Of a DNA stretch of 64,000 bases, positions 36,238 through 45,230 are shown one piece after another. The notes under the pieces were generated by a model that worked only from the letters and a program-made list of their open reading frames with translations, was not told where the DNA came from and ran no database searches. How positions within the stretch are numbered: position 1 is the first letter of the stretch; every line of letters begins with the position of its first letter. Source of the stretch: Clostridia bacterium (GTDB lineage: Bacteria; Bacillota; Clostridia; Oscillospirales; Acutalibacteraceae). The stretch covers positions 31,595 through 95,594 of the forward strand of contig JAFSEP010000063.1 of the NCBI GenBank assembly GCA_017435665.1. Direction: 5' to 3'. The position numbers were made by a program, and so were the translations under genes.

Positions 36238-38484
36238 TTATAGTTCAAGCTGTTCTCCTACGTCATCGGCGCTGAGAAGCGCACCTGCAGAAGGAAGATT
36301 CTTTGTCTTATATCTGTAAGGCTTCCTGAATTCGCCCTCAACGTATGACCTTGCCTTAATAACACGGTGACCCTTTTTCACAGTCATTACGGAAACACCG
36401 ATAGTATCCTTGGTTGTTTTCGGTGAAATTGCCCCTGTGTTAAAGAGAAGCAGTCTTCCTGCTGACGATTTAACAACAAGGTCGGTATCCTCGGGTATAT
36501 ACATAATATCGGCAAGAGGCGATTTATCGGAATATGCCTTGATGAGCTTTTTACGGTTTGTCTTTGTGGCGTAGGATGCAAGGTCAACCTTTGCAACCTT
36601 GCCGTTTTCAAAGAAGAAGAGCATATAACCCTTATAGTCGCTTGTTACAACCATATAGATCATATTTTCATCCTTGTCAGCCTCAAGCTTGCCTGCTACA
36701 TATTCGCCGAGTACGCTTGCCTTGGTATCGGCAAATTCGTTTGCTTTCGTTTTATATACCTGACATTTATCGGTAAAGAACAGTAATTCCTGATTATTGG
36801 TCGTTTCAACAGTCTGGGTAATTCTGTCCCCTTCCTTGAGTTTATGTTCGCCACTCATACGAAGGGAAAGCGGAGTTATTTTCTTGAAATAGCCCTCTTT
36901 TGTAAAGAATAATGTTACGGGATAATCGGGAACTTCTTCCACGTCATCCTCATCGTCAATATCAGCCTCATAGCAGATTTCGCTTCTGCGCTCCTGACCG
37001 TATTTTTTGATTACTTCTTTAAGCTCTGTAACAATAATTTTCTTTATTTTAGCCTTACTGCCGAGAATATCTTTAAGCTCCTCTATGCGCTTTGTAAGCT
37101 CATCGATGTCGGTTAAGCGCTTGAGAATATACTCTCTGTTAAGATGACGGAGCTTGATTTCAGCAACATATTCAGCCTGTATCTGATCAATACCGAAGCC
37201 AATCATAAGGTTGGGGACGACTTCGCTTTCTTCAACGGTGTTCCTGACAATCTTTATGGCTTTATCAATATCAAGAAGAATCTTTTCAAGACCCTTTAAA
37301 AGATGAAGCTTGTCACTTGCCTTTTTGAGATCAAACCGGGTTCTTCTGTAAATGCAGTTGGCTCTGAATATAATCCATTCGGAAAGCAGTTCCTTGACAC
37401 CGCATACTCTGGGACTGCCGTTAATAAGAACATTGAAGTTACACGGGAACGCCTCCTCCAGCGGAGTCGACTTATAAAGCTTCTGCATAAGCCTGTCCGC
37501 ATCGGTTCCTCGCTTGAGGTCAATTGTAATCTTGAGACCCGTCTTGTCTGTTTCGTCACGGATATCTGCAATTTCCTTTATGCTTCCGCCCTTGACCTTC
37601 TCGATAATTTTGTCAATTATGGCTTCAGCTGTTGTGGTGGGAGGAATCTCCGTTATATCAATACAGTTATATTCCTTATCGTAAGTATACTTTGCTCTGA
37701 CCTTGATACCGCCTCTGCCCGTTCTGTATACCTCTTCAATGGTATTTCTGTCATAGAGGATTTTGCCGCCGCCTATAAAGTCGGGAGCAAGCAAGGTATC
37801 AGCTATAACGTGGTCAGGATTCTTAATAAGCTCAATAGTTGTTTCGCATACTTCTTTAAGGTTGAATGAGCAGATTGAGCTTGCCATACCGACCGCAATA
37901 CCCAGGTTAGAATTCACAAGCACAGAGGGAAAGGTTACGGGGAAAAGAGTTGGTTCAACGGTGGTGCTGTCGTAGTTATCAACGAAATCCACCGTATCTC
38001 TGTCAATATCCCTGAAAAGCTCGGCACAAATAGGTGTAAGCTTTGCCTCTGTATAACGTGACGCAGCATACTGCATATCTCTTGAATATGCTTTACCGAA
38101 GTTTCCCTTAGAGTCAACGTATGCATGCAAAAGCACCTCGTTGCCCTTTGAAAGACGAACCATTGTTTCATAAATAGCCGCATCACCGTGAGGGTTAAGC
38201 CTCATTGTCTGGCCGACGATATTTGCCGACTTGGTTCTGCCTCCGCTGAGAAGTCCCATCTTATACATAGTGTAAAGCAGCTTTCTGTGAGAGGGCTTGA
38301 AGCCGTCAATTTCAGGAATAGCTCTGGAGAGAATAACGCTCATCGCATAGGGCATAAAGTTGACTTCAAGAGTCTCGGTTATAGGCTGTTCTACGATTTC
38401 ACCCGCACCCAGAATATGGGTGTTTTTCAGAAGCTCGGCATCAATGCCGTTATTATCCTTTTTAGGGGCTTTTTTCTTTGCCAT
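36238..38484 (-). CDS. parC: Type IIA DNA topoisomerase, subunit A (ParC-like)
   Basis: This is the DNA-cleaving subunit of a type IIA topoisomerase. The catalytic tyrosine is Y144 in MQYAASRYTEAK. The winged-helix NPHGDAAIYETMVR block and the breakage-reunion core are clear. The C-terminal beta-pinwheel is reduced, and I see no GyrA box (QRRGGKG-type motif), which argues for topoisomerase IV-like rather than gyrase activity. At 748 aa it is short for GyrA. The ATG at 38484 has AAGGAGG before it. It starts 18 nt after the subunit B gene. Confidence 0.88.
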   Translation of the reverse strand: MAKKKAPKKDNNGIDAELLKNTHILGAGEIVEQPITETLEVNFMPYAMSVILSRAIPEIDGFKPSHRKLLYTMYKMGLLSGGRTKSANIVGQTMRLNPHGDAAIYETMVRLSKGNEVLLHAYVDSKGNFGKAYSRDMQYAASRYTEAKLTPICAELFRDIDRDTVDFVDNYDSTTVEPTLFPVTFPSVLVNSNLGIAVGMASSICSFNLKEVCETTIELIKNPDHVIADTLLAPDFIGGGKILYDRNTIEEVYRTGRGGIKVRAKYTYDKEYNCIDITEIPPTTTAEAIIDKIIEKVKGGSIKEIADIRDETDKTGLKITIDLKRGTDADRLMQKLYKSTPLEEAFPCNFNVLINGSPRVCGVKELLSEWIIFRANCIYRRTRFDLKKASDKLHLLKGLEKILLDIDKAIKIVRNTVEESEVVPNLMIGFGIDQIQAEYVAEIKLRHLNREYILKRLTDIDELTKRIEELKDILGSKAKIKKIIVTELKEVIKKYGQERRSEICYEADIDDEDDVEEVPDYPVTLFFTKEGYFKKITPLSLRMSGEHKLKEGDRITQTVETTNNQELLFFTDKCQVYKTKANEFADTKASVLGEYVAGKLEADKDENMIYMVVTSDYKGYMLFFFENGKVAKVDLASYATKTNRKKLIKAYSDKSPLADIMYIPEDTDLVVKSSAGRLLLFNTGAISPKTTKDTIGVSVMTVKKGHRVIKARSYVEGEFRKPYRYKTKNLPSAGALLSADDVGEQLEL

Positions 38485-38501
38485 AGGTTATTCCTCCTTT
38501 C

Positions 38502-40487
38502 TCAGCTTACGTCAGTAAGGTCAATATAAAGATGACCGTTTTTCTCTATGTGATCTTTTCTGCCTGCAAGATTGTTACCAAGAAGCAAATCAAAGGTTTC
38601 TGCCGTCTTAGCTGCATCCTCGGGCTCAATTTTGATAAGACGTCTTGTATCGGGATGCATTGTTGTAAGAGACATCATATCGGCATCGTTTTCACCAAGA
38701 CCTTTTGATCTCTGTATTGTGTGCTTCTTGTCTCCTATCTGTTCAAGAGCCTCTGCCTTTTCTTTTTCTGTATACGCAAACCAGGTCTGATCCTTACAGG
38801 TAATTTCATAAAGGGGCGACTCTGCGATAAACACCTTACCCTCATTTATAAGAGTGGGAGCAAGTCTGTAAATCATTGTGAGGATAAGCGTTCTTATCTG
38901 GAAGCCGTCAACGTCAGCATCGGTGCAGATGATGATTTTGCTCCAGCGAAGGTTATCAAGATTAAAGGTTGAAATATCCTTCTTTGCTGATTTTGTTTTA
39001 ACCTCAACACCGCAACCGAGCACTTTAATAAGGTCGGTGATGATTTCACTTTTGAAAATTCTTTCATAGTCGCACTTGAGACAGTTAAGAATTTTACCTC
39101 TTACGGGAATAACCGCCTGGAACTCCGAGTCTCTTGCCTGCTTACAGGCACCGAGAGCCGAATCACCCTCCACTATAAACAGCTCACGACGGCTTACATC
39201 CTTGCTTCTGCAGTCAACAAACTTCTGCACTCGGTTAGCCATATCCACGTTAGCAGTGAGGTTTTTCTTAATGTTAAGTCGTGTCGTTTCAGCTCTTACA
39301 CGGGAGCGCATATTGATAAGCACCTGCTCGGCAATCTTATCTGCCTCCATTTTGTTTTCAATGAAATATATCTCAAGATTGTGACGAAGAAAATCAATCA
39401 TCGCATCCTTGATAAACTTATTAGTAACAGCCTTCTTGGTCTGGTTCATATATGATGCAACGGTTGAAAACGAAGATGAAACAAGTAAAAGACAGTCAGC
39501 TACATCCTGAAATTTAATCTTTGAATCTGTTTTTGTGTATTTGTTTGTCTGCTTGATATAAGCATCTATCTGATAAACAAGGGCATTTTTAACAGCTTCG
39601 TCAGGCGTACCGCCAAATTCAAGCCAGCTGGAATTATGATAGTATTCAAGAAGCTGAACCTTATTTGAAAAAGCGATAGCAAAGTTCATTTTTACCTTGT
39701 AGTCCGGCAGGTCTTCTCTGTCTCTGCCCACTCTTTCCCCTGTCCAGAAATTGACAGACGTAAGCAGATTATTTTCACCTGCTGTTTCGTTAAGATAATC
39801 TACTATACCGTTTTCATAATAGTATTCAAAGGTTTCAAAACCGCCCTTGACCTGATTTTTCAGTTCAAAGTGAACACCGCTGTTTACAATAGCCTGTCTT
39901 CTGATAACATCCTTGAAGTATTCAACGGGAATATCAATCTCAGTAAAAACCTCTTTATCGGGCTTCCATCTGATTTTTGAGCCTGTATCTCTCTTACTGT
40001 ACGGTTCTTCCGTCAAGCCTCCGATATTATATCCCTTTTCAAAATGAAGTGTATATTTGCAACCGTCACGCTTGATTTCAACATCCATATATTCCGAAGA
40101 ACACTGTGTTGCACAAAGTCCGAGACCGTTCATACCAAGTGAGTATTCATATGTTCCGCCGCTGTTTGTATTGTACTTACCGCCGGCATACATTTCACAG
40201 AAAAGAAGATCCCAGTTATATCTGTTTTCTCTTTTATTGAAGCCGACAGGAATGCCTCGGCCAAAATCCTGAACCTCAATAGAACCGTCAAGATACCTTG
40301 TGACAATTATCTTGTTACCGTATCCCTCTCTGGCTTCGTCAATGGAGTTTGATAAAATTTCAAAAACAGCATGCTGACAGCCCTCAAGAGAGTCAGAGCC
40401 GAAAATTACTGCCGGTCTGAGTCGGACCTTGTCAGGACCTTTCAGGGCAGTTATATCATCATTGGTATAAGACTTCTTTTTAGCCAT
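38502..40487 (-). CDS. parE: Type IIA DNA topoisomerase, subunit B (ParE-like)
   Basis: This is the ATPase subunit paired with the ParC-like protein. GHKL motifs are recognisable but diverged (EILSNSIDEAREG, DFGRGIPVG, YSLGMNGLGLCATQC). The Toprim domain is standard: VEGDSALGACKQARD and ICTDADVDG. The ending HIEKNGHLYIDLTDVS matches the ParE/GyrB tail. The ATG at 40487 (661 aa) follows GGAGGATAAT; the ATG at 40520 lacks a ribosome binding site. Both subunits begin MAKKK. A dedicated promoter lies upstream. The diverged ATP lid suggests a clostridial ParE subgroup, not canonical gyrase. Confidence 0.88.
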   Translation of the reverse strand: MAKKKSYTNDDITALKGPDKVRLRPAVIFGSDSLEGCQHAVFEILSNSIDEAREGYGNKIIVTRYLDGSIEVQDFGRGIPVGFNKRENRYNWDLLFCEMYAGGKYNTNSGGTYEYSLGMNGLGLCATQCSSEYMDVEIKRDGCKYTLHFEKGYNIGGLTEEPYSKRDTGSKIRWKPDKEVFTEIDIPVEYFKDVIRRQAIVNSGVHFELKNQVKGGFETFEYYYENGIVDYLNETAGENNLLTSVNFWTGERVGRDREDLPDYKVKMNFAIAFSNKVQLLEYYHNSSWLEFGGTPDEAVKNALVYQIDAYIKQTNKYTKTDSKIKFQDVADCLLLVSSSFSTVASYMNQTKKAVTNKFIKDAMIDFLRHNLEIYFIENKMEADKIAEQVLINMRSRVRAETTRLNIKKNLTANVDMANRVQKFVDCRSKDVSRRELFIVEGDSALGACKQARDSEFQAVIPVRGKILNCLKCDYERIFKSEIITDLIKVLGCGVEVKTKSAKKDISTFNLDNLRWSKIIICTDADVDGFQIRTLILTMIYRLAPTLINEGKVFIAESPLYEITCKDQTWFAYTEKEKAEALEQIGDKKHTIQRSKGLGENDADMMSLTTMHPDTRRLIKIEPEDAAKTAETFDLLLGNNLAGRKDHIEKNGHLYIDLTDVS

Positions 40488-40541
40488 ATTATCCTCCTGT
40501 TCCAAAGCATAATCTTCCATTTTAAACTATATTCCAAACAA

Positions 40542-40569
40542 TTATATACTAAATATAACCAAAAATCAA
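40542..40569 (-). promoter_or_regulatory. Predicted promoter of parE-parC
   Basis: On the minus strand, TTGATT (40569-40564), a 16-nt spacer and TATAAT (40547-40542) lie upstream of parE. Confidence 0.6.
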
Positions 40570-40601
40570 GTGTGAAAATACAACATAATGTGTTTTAAAA
40601 C

Positions 40602-40637
40602 GACAAGACACCCTCGGCAGACCGAGAGTGTCTTGTC
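40602..40637 (-). terminator. Strong terminator behind the alpha/beta hydrolase gene
   Basis: GACAAGACACCCTCGG pairs with CCGAGAGTGTCTTGTC (one mismatch) around a short loop. On the minus strand CGTTTTAAAAC follows. It closes the long minus-strand run that begins near 53.4 kb. Confidence 0.85.
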
Positions 40638-41316
40638 ATCGGAGCAAAAAGTCCGAAACTGTTTTATTGAATTGAGTATAGTTCTTATTTGCAATAAAGT
40701 GGTCGCCGTCAAGAATAATCAACTCTCCCTCAGGCAGGCTTTCGGCAATAAGTCTGCTATGACTTTCTTTTATCATATCATTACTTCCGGCTATAACAAG
40801 AGTTCTGTTTTTGATTGCTGAAAGCTCTTCAGGTGAAATATCGGGTTCATTCACCATAAGAGAAAGCATCTCGTAATTTCTGAGCGCTTCTTCGCTCTTA
40901 TTCTTAAATAATCTTACAAAATTATACCCTATAACAATCGGAAGCTGAACACGGGCTTTCACTCCCGAAGGATTCAGATTCGCTCCGTTCAAAACAAGCC
41001 TGTTTATCATATCAGAATGCTTCAGTGCAAAATATAAAGCAATATTTCCACCGTCGGAAAAACCGAGAATATGAGCTTTCTCAATATCATGTTCACACAT
41101 AAAACCATATAAATCTTCTGCAAACTGCCTGATTGTAAAGGGCTTGTTTCCTCTTGCGGACTTACCGTGACCTCTTGTATCTATTGCGATAACTCTGCAA
41201 AATTCAGAAAAGTAATCAATCTGATGCTCAAAATAAGAGCAGTCCTCACCGTTTCCGTGAAGCAGAATCAGGATATCGCCTCTTCCCTTTTCTATGTAAT
41301 TAAGTTTAACATCCAT
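40636..41316 (-). CDS. Alpha/beta hydrolase
   Basis: This is a small serine hydrolase of the alpha/beta fold. The oxyanion region LLHGNGED, nucleophile S87 in GFSDGG, an aspartate in VIAGSND and a histidine in DGDHFIANK form the expected triad. At 226 aa it lacks a large cap domain. The substrate is unknown. It is the last gene of a packed set (MBL hydrolase 12 nt upstream) and its stop codon touches a strong terminator stem. Confidence 0.88.
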   Translation of the reverse strand: MDVKLNYIEKGRGDILILLHGNGEDCSYFEHQIDYFSEFCRVIAIDTRGHGKSARGNKPFTIRQFAEDLYGFMCEHDIEKAHILGFSDGGNIALYFALKHSDMINRLVLNGANLNPSGVKARVQLPIVIGYNFVRLFKNKSEEALRNYEMLSLMVNEPDISPEELSAIKNRTLVIAGSNDMIKESHSRLIAESLPEGELIILDGDHFIANKNYTQFNKTVSDFLLR

Positions 41317-41328
41317 AATAATCCTCCG

Positions 41329-42141
41329 TCAGAATTCAAGCTCCATTCCCGCATAAATCTGCTCTGCTTTTTCACCGAGCCTGGCTTTAAGAAGTTTGAA
41401 TGCCTTGTCTCCCGTACAATGACCGGTATAAACCTTTTCTATTCCTGTATTTTCTATTCTTTCGGCAAGAGTCATAACATCTTCCTGACTTGAATTATAA
41501 AGATGAAAACCTCCGAACACGGCGTAGATGTGCTTGTCCGGAAAGGTTGCCGAAACCTCGTTAATTATATTATCGACACCACCGTGAGAACAACTGTTGA
41601 ATATTACGAGACCCTTGTCCGTATCAAACACGAGACTTTGTTCATGAGAAAAATCATCAATGCACCATTTTCCGTTGTTTTTTCTGTACATGCCTGCTTT
41701 CTTTCCGATTAAGTGCAAATCAGGCGTTTTATGTCCCACGAGAAATACACCGGGAATAAGCTCGGTATCATTACTCACAAAGACGAGCCTGTCCCTGTAA
41801 CTTTCAAGATAACCCTTATGTATTCCTATGTATTTATTAAAAATCAGCTTTCTTCCGTAGCAATTCTCCGCACATTCTTTTCTCAGAAAGAACCTGGCCT
41901 TGCTGTTTATATCGAAGAACTTACCCATTCCGTCAGAATGGTCGTAATGAGCATGAGAAAGTATACCGAAATCTATATCAGCAAGATCAACATCCATATG
42001 CTCTGCATTCTCTGCAAAATGCTTACCTGCTCCCGTGTCAAGCAGAAATTTCTTTCCTTCATATTCGGCATACACACTCAGACCCCATTCACCCTTGAGA
42101 TCGTTTTTTGCAATATTATCAGTAAGTACCTTTACCTTCAT
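41329..42141 (-). CDS. MBL-fold metallohydrolase (COG1237-like)
   Basis: This is a metallo-beta-lactamase-fold enzyme. The HxHxDH signature is SHAHYDHSDG (H63, H65, D67, H68), preceded by FLLDTGAG and followed by FNSCSHGGVDNII and VYTGHCTGDKAF, which supply further metal ligands. The layout matches the COG1237 group that includes proteins related to dihydropterin aminobenzene-phosphate synthase. The true reaction is unknown here. It is separated from the AlkD-like gene by only 4 nt and is probably in the same transcript. Confidence 0.88.
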   Translation of the reverse strand: MKVKVLTDNIAKNDLKGEWGLSVYAEYEGKKFLLDTGAGKHFAENAEHMDVDLADIDFGILSHAHYDHSDGMGKFFDINSKARFFLRKECAENCYGRKLIFNKYIGIHKGYLESYRDRLVFVSNDTELIPGVFLVGHKTPDLHLIGKKAGMYRKNNGKWCIDDFSHEQSLVFDTDKGLVIFNSCSHGGVDNIINEVSATFPDKHIYAVFGGFHLYNSSQEDVMTLAERIENTGIEKVYTGHCTGDKAFKLLKARLGEKAEQIYAGMELEF

Positions 42142-42145
42142 ACGG

Positions 42146-42823
42146 TTACCTCTTCAAAGTCTTCAGATGCTTCTTCTGTTCATCTGTTATTCTGTAGCTT
42201 TCAACAGCCTTTTGTATTGTTTTATTATGAGTCCACTTATCAAGCCTGTTTTCAGTAATGAAAGATAAAACTTCATCATATTTTTTGGCAAGTGCTGTTG
42301 CAAAATACCAGGCACGCATCATATTAACATAATAATCATCCGACTCCACTTCGGCAACAATGCGTGGATATTCCTCAGTGAACGCTTCATCAAGATAATA
42401 CTTCATCATCAGATTGATACCGTATCTCACCGTATAGGTTTCCCCGCTTTCAATCCACCTGTATATTTCGTTTATGAGTCTGTCTCTGTTTTTTCCGAGA
42501 ACTTTCGGCGACATCATATCGCAGGTTGCCCAATTATCTACATATGGCAGAAACTCATCAAGCAGACTGATACACTTATCGTAATCCTTCTCAGCCTCTA
42601 TAAGGAAAGCGTGAAGGTTGTTTTCTTCATAATAGGTATGCGGCAAATCGGATAAAAATACTGACACCTTATCTGTTTTCGAAAACTTCTTAGCAAAGCT
42701 TCTCAATTCAGGTATACGTATACCAATCACCAATTTCTTATCAACAGTCGGCATAAGCCTTGACTGGAATTCTCTGTATTGCTTATCCTGCAATAAAAAC
42801 AGTTCTTTTCTGAGTTCTTCCAT
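42146..42823 (-). CDS. AlkD-like DNA alkylation repair protein (HEAT-repeat)
   Basis: This is a HEAT-repeat protein of the DNA alkylation repair family; known members are glycosylases that remove 3-methyl- and 7-methylpurines. Visible signature elements are IRIPELRSFAKKF, YYEENNLHAFLIE, FLPYVDNWATCDMMSP, and WYFATALAKKYDEVL, giving 225 aa, typical length. The ATG at 42823 is preferred to a GTG at 42832, though the ribosome binding site is weak for both. It sits in a mixed run of small enzymes, and no stress-related operator is visible. Confidence 0.87.
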   Translation of the reverse strand: MEELRKELFLLQDKQYREFQSRLMPTVDKKLVIGIRIPELRSFAKKFSKTDKVSVFLSDLPHTYYEENNLHAFLIEAEKDYDKCISLLDEFLPYVDNWATCDMMSPKVLGKNRDRLINEIYRWIESGETYTVRYGINLMMKYYLDEAFTEEYPRIVAEVESDDYYVNMMRAWYFATALAKKYDEVLSFITENRLDKWTHNKTIQKAVESYRITDEQKKHLKTLKR

Positions 42824-42883
42824 AAAACACACTCTCGATAAGCTTTACCCGACACACGAAAACGGTGTCGGGCATATGTAAAA

Positions 42884-44212
42884 TCAATGTTTAAAGCAGT
42901 TATTATATTCCTTGACCCACCTGAGAACGTTCTTACGGTTATAGGTTTTCGGAAGTGCTGCAGTTACAACGGTGGCCTTTGCAAGCTCAAGACCCATTCT
43001 TATAACCTTTGCAAGAACTGCCTTGTTGTTAATAAGACCGCTGAGCTTGATTTTGATATCCTCAGCAGACATTCCTCCAAGCATTGCGCCGAGACTTGTT
43101 GAATCCGAGTCGATAGTCATATCCTCAGCATTGAGAATACCCTTTGCGAATATATAATCAAGCTCACTACCCTCAAGTCTGGTAAGCATAAGCTTTACAC
43201 AAGCAAGAGGAGCAAGGCTTGCGCCTATATTTTTGTAAAACTCACGCTGATATGACCAGAGAGTTTCCGCACTGTATGCGCCCTCCTTATCAGCAATAAT
43301 GGTATCGGCAAGTATTTTTGATGCCTTGAAGCTGTTGGCAATACCTGAGCCGATAATGGGCACAGTCATAAATGCACTGTCACCTATGGCAGCATAGCCA
43401 TCTGCAACTATTATACCCAAAGGCTGGCGTACGGGGATATTGGCAAAAGCTCCGCCTCTTAAAATTTCAGTACCTATGCTGGGATTAGTTTCCCTGAGCT
43501 TTTCGATTGAACGTTCAGCTTCAGCCAAGTCAAATTCTTCAAATCTTCCGATAAGCACGTCAGTATATTCCTCTTCGGTGTCTATCCAGCTTATGCCGAG
43601 CTTGTTTTCGGCCAGCAGAATTACCCGGAACTTTTCTGTTTCCTCAACCTCAGCTGTTTTATTGAAGAAAGCCCTGTATACATAGAACTGTTCATAAGGG
43701 ATGGGGTTGTTCTGTATACCCGTTGATGCGGACATAGCCTTTCTCAACGGTGAGCTGATGCCGCAGGCATCTATTACCAGGTCTGCGTAAAATTCGCCCT
43801 GAGCAGTTCTGATGCCCACAACTCTGTTACCGAAGAACAAGGGCTCCTCAACAGCGCAGTCGTATACAAATTTAACCCCTGCATTTTCAGCGTGAAGAAT
43901 TATGTAATCATATATTGTTTTTCTCTCCATCTGAATTTCGAGTTTATCGGGATCCGTATTCTGAATAAGCGCAGTTTCCATAGCAGGACCATAGAAGGTC
44001 ATATCATGCTTGAGCTTATACATACTTTTATCGGGCATATCGAGACCGACAGCAAAAAAGCCCTTTTTATCGAAAATATCAGTCCAGTCATAACCCATAT
44101 TTTCTCTTGATTGCTTTTCGTAAACAGTTACGTCAAATCCGTTTTTTGCAAGAAGCATAGCACAGGTAATTCCACCGTGTCCACCGCCCGCAACAATAAT
44201 TTTCTTATTCAT
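42884..44212 (-). CDS. FAD-dependent oxidoreductase (geranylgeranyl reductase-like)
   Basis: This is a flavoprotein of the p-hydroxybenzoate hydroxylase/geranylgeranyl reductase superfamily. The N-terminal dinucleotide fold VAGGGHGGITCAMLLAKNG is clear. The DACGISSPLR segment and the second FAD motif YAAIGDSAFMTVPIIGSG follow, and the C-terminal about 130 residues are helical. The substrate is unknown; relatives reduce polyprenyl chains or hydroxylate aromatics. It has AAGGAG before the ATG and starts 37 nt after the GHMP kinase gene, so it may belong to the glycan operon. A role in lipid-carrier reduction is only a suggestion. Confidence 0.82.
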   Translation of the reverse strand: MNKKIIVAGGGHGGITCAMLLAKNGFDVTVYEKQSRENMGYDWTDIFDKKGFFAVGLDMPDKSMYKLKHDMTFYGPAMETALIQNTDPDKLEIQMERKTIYDYIILHAENAGVKFVYDCAVEEPLFFGNRVVGIRTAQGEFYADLVIDACGISSPLRKAMSASTGIQNNPIPYEQFYVYRAFFNKTAEVEETEKFRVILLAENKLGISWIDTEEEYTDVLIGRFEEFDLAEAERSIEKLRETNPSIGTEILRGGAFANIPVRQPLGIIVADGYAAIGDSAFMTVPIIGSGIANSFKASKILADTIIADKEGAYSAETLWSYQREFYKNIGASLAPLACVKLMLTRLEGSELDYIFAKGILNAEDMTIDSDSTSLGAMLGGMSAEDIKIKLSGLINNKAVLAKVIRMGLELAKATVVTAALPKTYNRKNVLRWVKEYNNCFKH

Positions 44213-44249
44213 ATGGTTTCTCCTTGTTGAAAAAAATCTTATAAAGTTA

Positions 44250-45230
44250 TTACGTCAAACCGCCTTCATAAAGCAGTGTAGTTCCCGAATATTCAAAGCA
44301 AAACGGAATACTTCTGAGTTCGCCCAAGGCTTTTTTTATGTTTTCCTGCTTTTCCGGGTCAGCGTAGAGCAGCATAAAGCCTCCCCCGCCTGCACCAAGG
44401 ATTTTTCCCCCAAGAGCACCGTTTTTAATTGCAACATCATATATATTATCTATGTATTCATTTGAAATACTGTTTGAAAGGGTCTGCTTACACTGCCACG
44501 AATAATGCAGTAGTCTTCCGAAATCATCAATATCACCGCTGATGAGAATACGCTCAGCCGAGTCAACAAGACTCTTCATTTCGTGCAGTCGATCCAGCGT
44601 TGCGGGAATGTTTCTTTTCTGCTCTTTGGAAATCTCACCTGAAAAATGCGTAAATCCCGTGAAAACAAGCATAAGCCTGGATTGAAGTAAAGCGGCACGG
44701 TCTTCTGAAATCTGAACAGGCTTAACCGTATAACCGTCAGCACTCAAATCGATTCTGTTAAATCCGCCGAAGGCTGCTGCGATCTGATCCTGAACTCCAC
44801 CAGCTTCAGCGCAAAGCTCTCTTTCAAGGTGAATAGCCTCTTTTGCAAGTGTCATCCTATCGGGAAATTCCTTCCTTAATGCATGCAATCCCTGAAGCAG
44901 CCCCACAGCAAATGAGGAGCTTGAACCGACACCGGAACAAGCAGGAAGGTCGGCATCGTAAGCAATCTGTATACGCTGTGTCGGTATGTATTGCAGAGCA
45001 GCTCTTACAAGCGGATGCTCCACCTCCGACGGGTGATTGAACCTTTCAATTTTTGAGTAAGTAAGCTGGTTCTTATACTCAAAAACCGGCGGCAATCTGC
45101 GCATTGAAAGATAACAGTATTTATCAATAGTGGTAGATAAAACACTTCCGCCATATTCAGAAAAATACTCAGAATAATCTGTCCCGCCGCCAAAAAAAGA
45201 CACACGGAACGGTGTTCTGATTATCATCAT
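44250..45230 (-). CDS. hddA: GHMP kinase, HddA-type heptose-7-phosphate 1-kinase
   Basis: This is a GHMP-family sugar kinase. The opening IIRTPFRVSFFGGGTDYSEY and the ATP loop LPACSGVGSSSSFAVGLL, with the late GAGGGGFMLLY motif, match D-glycero-D-manno-heptose 7-phosphate kinases (HddA), which make the 1,7-bisphosphate. Length (326 aa) fits. Its ATG at 45230 overlaps the previous gene's stop (ATGA) and has GGAGG 7 nt before it, within the upstream gene's end. Together with the NTase-HAD fusion at 53568 it supplies two or three steps of NDP-heptose synthesis. Fucokinase-like activity is the main alternative. Confidence 0.82.
   Translation of the reverse strand: MMIIRTPFRVSFFGGGTDYSEYFSEYGGSVLSTTIDKYCYLSMRRLPPVFEYKNQLTYSKIERFNHPSEVEHPLVRAALQYIPTQRIQIAYDADLPACSGVGSSSSFAVGLLQGLHALRKEFPDRMTLAKEAIHLERELCAEAGGVQDQIAAAFGGFNRIDLSADGYTVKPVQISEDRAALLQSRLMLVFTGFTHFSGEISKEQKRNIPATLDRLHEMKSLVDSAERILISGDIDDFGRLLHYSWQCKQTLSNSISNEYIDNIYDVAIKNGALGGKILGAGGGGFMLLYADPEKQENIKKALGELRSIPFCFEYSGTTLLYEGGLT

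Noticed and set aside
36001-36240. tRNA, T-box or known riboswitch in the parC-rnhB gap
   Set aside because: No acceptor/T-arm pattern, T-box sequence, or FMN, TPP, SAM, lysine or cobalamin core sequence was found.
37303-37869. Plus-strand open frame of 188 codons opposite parC
   Set aside because: It is antisense to parC and explained by codon bias in the real gene.
42847-42870. CCCGACAC/GTGTCGGG hairpin between the FAD oxidoreductase and AlkD-like genes as a terminator
   Set aside because: The stem is good but neither strand has a U-run after it, so termination is not supported; it may be a processing or stability hairpin.
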